DNA of 8,144 nucleotides. Source: Lutibacter sp. Its GTDB lineage: Bacteria > Bacteroidota > Bacteroidia > Flavobacteriales > Flavobacteriaceae. Below the pieces are notes generated by a model. It made no database searches. It saw only the letters and a list, made by a program, of their open reading frames with translations, and had not been told where the DNA came from. Where the stretch lies: positions 1-8,144 of the forward strand of contig JAKIVA010000079.1 of assembly GCA_021647265.1 (NCBI GenBank), given 5' to 3'. Shown here in pieces: positions 5,739 through 8,144 of the stretch; the stretch's first letter is position 1, and every line of letters begins with the position of its first letter. A program made the translations under genes and the position numbers.

Positions 5739-7322
5739 ATGAATTTGTTAAGTAGCAGTTACTTCGTGTTGTTTTTAATTATTTTAATAGGTTTTATTAT
5801 TGGCAGAATTAAAATAAAAGGAATTTCTTTAGATGTATCAGCAGTTATATTTGTGGCCTTGTTTTTTGGTCATTATGGAATTGTTGTTCCAAAAGACTTT
5901 CAATATTTAGGTTTGGTGCTTTTTATTTTTACTATTGGAATTCAAGCAGGACCAAGCTTTTTCGAATCTTTTAAAAAAAATGGTAGAGATTTGGCTTTTT
6001 TGGCTAGTATTCTTGTACTAAGTGCAGGCTTTATAACTTTTTTAATTTATTATGTTGGAGGTGTTGATAAAAACTTAAGTATTGGTTTGTTAAGTGGGGC
6101 GCTTACAAGTACACCTGGTTTAGCTGTAGCAATTGATACAACAGGCTCGCCATTAGCATCAATAGGTTATGGTATTGGATATCCGTTTGGAGTTATCGGA
6201 GTTATTTTATTTGTGAGTTTATTACCAAAAATTTTAGGAGTTAAAATAAAAGAAGAAGAAAATATATACAAAAGTGAAATAGCAACCGAATATCCTGAAA
6301 TTTTAAGAAAACATTTTGTTGTAGAAAATGAAAATGTAATTGGTAAAAGCTTTGAAGAACTAAATATCCGATTTATGACCAAAGCTGTGATATCTAGAGT
6401 GTTGCAAGATAAAATCGCTTTTGTTCCAGCGCCTGAAACTATTTTTAGAAAAGGAGACTTAATAAAAGCAGTTGGTACCGAAGAAGCTTTAGAACGGGTA
6501 AAACTTTTAATAGGTCCTGAAACTAAAAAATCAATTCCATTAAGTTCTAATTTTGATGTAAAATTAATTTTAGTTACTAACAAAGATGTTGTTAAAAAAA
6601 CGTTAGGGCAGTTACATTTATTAGATAAATACCATGCAACAGTTACAAGAATTAGACGTTCAGGTATTAATATTTCTCCTAGTCCTTCTTCTAAATTACA
6701 ATTTGGTGATAAAATAATGGTTGTTTCATCAAAAGAAAATATGCAACAAGTTATACGGATTTTTGGAGATGATGATAAACAATTGTCAAATACCGATTTT
6801 TTACCAATATCATTTGGAATTATTTTAGGGATTTTGGCAGGGAAACTAAGTGTGAATTTTGGTAATTTTTCGTTTAGTTTAGGCTTAACTGGAGGTATTT
6901 TGTTGGTCGCACTTATTCTGGGGAGAACAGGGAAAACAGGCCCAATTATGTGGACAATGACGGGTGCAGCAAATCAAATTCTACGACAGTTTGGACTGCT
7001 ATTCTTTTTAGCTGCTGTTGGTACAAGTGCAGGTTCTAGTCTGGAATCTACTTTTCAAAATTACGGAGGTGAATTATTTTTGTATGGTGCATTAATTACG
7101 TTAATTCCTATGCTAGTTACCACGATTATAGCAAAGTATCTTTTAAAAATAAATATACTTACATTACTAGGAACACTAACGGGAAGTATGACGAGTACAC
7201 CAGGATTAGCTGCCGTTGATAATATGGTTGATACCGATGCGCCTGCGGTAGCTTATGCAACGGTTTATCCCATAGCAATGGTATTATTAATAATTGTAAT
7301 TCAGATTTTAAGTTTGGTGTAA
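5739..7322 (+). CDS. YidE/AspT-family (AAEx) membrane transporter with two RCK_C domains
   Basis: The 527-residue product is an inverted pair of membrane domains around a soluble core, the layout of E. coli YidE/YbjL and Tetragenococcus AspT. Residues 1-165 contain about five or six hydrophobic helices and the conserved loop GALTSTPGL (120-128). Residues 190-345 hold two TrkA-C (RCK_C) domains, visible as the repeated pattern of a V-I-G-K-S or V-V-K-K-T strand followed by FRKGDLIKAVG and LQFGDKIMVVS. Residues 355-527 are the second membrane domain, with the matching loop GSMTSTPGL (482-490). AspT exchanges aspartate for alanine, and some relatives move other dicarboxylates. Substrate and energetics here are unknown. 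The TSTPGL loops of both halves are intact and the length is normal, so the protein looks functional. No terminator is visible after it, so some read-through into the trp leader is possible. Confidence 0.9.
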   Translation: MNLLSSSYFVLFLIILIGFIIGRIKIKGISLDVSAVIFVALFFGHYGIVVPKDFQYLGLVLFIFTIGIQAGPSFFESFKKNGRDLAFLASILVLSAGFITFLIYYVGGVDKNLSIGLLSGALTSTPGLAVAIDTTGSPLASIGYGIGYPFGVIGVILFVSLLPKILGVKIKEEENIYKSEIATEYPEILRKHFVVENENVIGKSFEELNIRFMTKAVISRVLQDKIAFVPAPETIFRKGDLIKAVGTEEALERVKLLIGPETKKSIPLSSNFDVKLILVTNKDVVKKTLGQLHLLDKYHATVTRIRRSGINISPSPSSKLQFGDKIMVVSSKENMQQVIRIFGDDDKQLSNTDFLPISFGIILGILAGKLSVNFGNFSFSLGLTGGILLVALILGRTGKTGPIMWTMTGAANQILRQFGLLFFLAAVGTSAGSSLESTFQNYGGELFLYGALITLIPMLVTTIIAKYLLKINILTLLGTLTGSMTSTPGLAAVDNMVDTDAPAVAYATVYPIAMVLLIIVIQILSLV

Positions 7323-7343
7323 GTTAAAAAATATCAATTTATT

Positions 7344-7374
7344 TTTGGTCATTTAAAAATCTATCTTACATTTG
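7344..7374 (+). promoter_or_regulatory. Promoter of the trp operon
   Basis: TTTG (7344-7347) and TACATTTG (7367-7374) match both the -33 and -7 elements of the Bacteroidetes housekeeping promoter, with a 19-base spacer. It is the best promoter match in the window. Transcription should begin at about 7379-7382, immediately before the leader peptide ATG at 7383. The -33 box begins only 22 bases after the stop of the transporter gene. Confidence 0.75.
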
Positions 7375-7382
7375 TAGCAATA

Positions 7383-7436
7383 ATGAAGACAAATAATTTA
7401 AATATGAATTGGTGGTGGAACTCTCTTAAACAATAA
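7383..7436 (+). CDS. trpL: trp operon leader peptide
   Basis: The short frame encodes MKTNNLNMNWWWNSLKQ (17 residues) and has three consecutive TGG codons at 7410-7418. Trp is the rarest amino acid in most proteins, so a WWW run just upstream of a terminator and trpE is the signature of a ribosome-stalling attenuator peptide. Under Trp shortage the ribosome should stall on these codons; otherwise it runs on to the TAA at 7434-7436, which lies within the 3' arm of the candidate 1:2 hairpin. Two in-frame ATGs are possible. The first (7383) is within a few bases of the predicted transcription start, giving an almost leaderless mRNA. The second (7404) would give MNWWWNSLKQ with a leader of about 23 bases. 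No Shine-Dalgarno sequence is visible at either. Confidence 0.88.
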   Translation: MKTNNLNMNWWWNSLKQ

Positions 7437-7491
7437 GCGAGCCAGACTATTATATTTATATTAAACTATATAACAAAAGGACTTATCTCGC
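7416..7491 (+). promoter_or_regulatory. trp attenuator: pause hairpin and candidate antiterminator
   Basis: Region 1 (TGG 7416-7418 plus CTCTCTTA 7421-7428) pairs with region 2 (TAAGCGAG 7434-7441 plus CCA 7442-7444) around the loop AACAA. There is one internal mismatch, and A7419-A7420 are bulged. This hairpin includes the last Trp codon and the leader stop, as a 1:2 pause hairpin should. Region 2 can also pair with the terminator's 5' half in two ways. One is ATAAG 7433-7437 with CTTAT 7482-7486, plus CC 7442-7443 with GG 7479-7480. The other is GCGAG 7437-7441 with CTCGC 7487-7491. Either would disrupt the terminator, but both are short, so the exact antiterminator is unsure. Confidence 0.6.
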
Positions 7492-7506
7492 GATAAGTCC
7501 TTTTTT
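7475..7506 (+). terminator. trp attenuator terminator hairpin
   Basis: A 13-bp perfect stem (AAAAGGACTTATC 7475-7487, GATAAGTCCTTTT 7492-7504) closes the tetraloop TCGC and continues into a run of six T's (7501-7506). It lies between the leader peptide stop and trpE, only 12 bases before the trpE ATG. It would stop transcription before the operon when Trp is plentiful. Confidence 0.93.
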
Positions 7507-7518
7507 ATTTCAACAAAA

Positions 7519-8144
7519 ATGAAAAAAATTAAATTTAAAACAATTTCAAAAAAACAATTGGCAGATACCATTACTCCAGTTGGCATGTATTCTAAAATTA
7601 GAGATAAATATGCCAATAGCTTACTGCTGGAAAGTTCTGATTATCACAGTAAAGAAGAAAGTTTTACGTTTATTTGTGTTGAGCCAATAATTACGTTAAA
7701 AGCCGATAAGAATACATTTTCTTATCACTACGGAAACCAAGAGCTTGACACAAAAAGTATTAATTCTAATTTCTATGAGATTTTTGAATCGTATAAGAAA
7801 ACAATTACTTTAGATTGCGATGAGGTAATAAAATCATACAACGGCTTTTATGGTTATATATCCTACAACGCAATTCAGTATTTTGAGACAATTAAGCTGA
7901 ATGCTAAAAAAGCACCTTCAGAAATTCCAGATTTCCAATTCAGTTTTTTTAAATTTATCATTGCCATCAACCATTTTAATGATGAATTAACGCTTATTGA
8001 AAATATTGAAGAAGGTGAAGAATCAAGAATTGAAGAGATTCAAACCTTGATAAATGCACGAACCTATGGCTTGTATAAATTCAATGTAAAAGATAAAGAA
8101 ACTTCAAATTGTACCGATGAAGATTTTAAAAATAATGTAGCAAA
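7519..8144 (+). CDS. trpE: Anthranilate synthase component I, N-terminal part (cut by window end)
   Basis: The frame from ATG 7519 stays open to the window edge (208 codons). Residues 17-44 read TITPVGMYSKIRDKY followed by SLLLESSDYHS. The LLLESS segment (35-40) is the conserved N-terminal motif that binds feedback-inhibiting tryptophan in TrpE. GFYGYISYNAIQYFE near 114-128 is the usual conserved block of the N-terminal regulatory domain. The chorismate-binding catalytic domain lies beyond the window. TrpE converts chorismate, with ammonia supplied by the TrpG glutaminase subunit, to anthranilate. The upstream WWW leader and attenuator support tryptophan over folate or menaquinone relatives (PabB, MenF). 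The LLESS motif suggests the enzyme is also inhibited by tryptophan. There is no Shine-Dalgarno sequence, and the ATG follows an A-rich stretch, as is common in this phylum. The rest of the trp operon presumably follows. Confidence 0.93.
   Translation, partial: MKKIKFKTISKKQLADTITPVGMYSKIRDKYANSLLLESSDYHSKEESFTFICVEPIITLKADKNTFSYHYGNQELDTKSINSNFYEIFESYKKTITLDCDEVIKSYNGFYGYISYNAIQYFETIKLNAKKAPSEIPDFQFSFFKFIIAINHFNDELTLIENIEEGEESRIEEIQTLINARTYGLYKFNVKDKETSNCTDEDFKNNVA

Noticed and set aside
6167..6583. Minus-strand 138-residue frame inside the transporter gene
   Set aside because: It lies wholly opposite a clearly conserved coding region, and its low-complexity Ser/Ile/Phe-rich translation is typical of an antisense shadow.
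1..8144. CRISPR array, insertion sequence, phage, toxin-antitoxin or defence system
   Set aside because: No spaced direct repeats, transposase or integrase motifs, or paired small toxin/antitoxin frames were seen. All sizeable frames are accounted for by metabolic, redox and transport genes.

Overview
The window looks like chromosomal DNA of a Bacteroidetes member, most likely a Flavobacteriaceae species. Reasons: AT-rich DNA throughout, almost no Shine-Dalgarno sequences before genes, and repeated upstream matches to the Bacteroidetes sigma factor promoter (TAnnTTTG at -7, in several cases with TTG/TTTG about 19-22 bases further upstream). The proteins also read like flavobacterial versions of their families. 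No mobile element, CRISPR array or phage gene was seen.

Layout. Bases 1-155 (minus) hold the N-terminus of a uridine kinase with its P-loop. Bases 156-348 have no gene, only the probable udk promoter and a strong terminator for the minus-strand tRNAs. A tRNA-Pro(UGG) / tRNA-Thr(UGU) pair lies at 550-349 (minus). Upstream of it (603-658) is a nested palindrome that also carries a copy of the first 10 bases of the tRNA-Pro gene. A small thioredoxin-fold protein lacking the CxxC motif follows at 701-1039 (minus). A divergent intergenic region then leads to two tightly spaced plus-strand genes: a COG3573-like FAD-binding dehydrogenase (1180-2802) and an acetolactate-synthase-like thiamine diphosphate enzyme (2808-4547). 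They form a two-gene redox/lyase module whose substrate cannot be read from sequence. Next come thioredoxin reductase trxB (4654-5601) with its own promoter and terminator, and a YidE/AspT-family transporter (5739-7322) with two RCK_C domains.

The last 800 bases are the start of a tryptophan operon with a complete-looking attenuation leader: a near-consensus promoter, a 17-codon leader peptide with three consecutive Trp codons, a candidate 1:2 hairpin that overlaps those codons, a 13-bp terminator with a U-run, and then trpE, cut by the window end. The promoter is so close to the leader ATG that the leader peptide may be translated from an essentially leaderless mRNA. This is the most interesting regulatory structure in the window. 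The FAD/ThDP gene pair is the most interesting unassigned enzymatic system.
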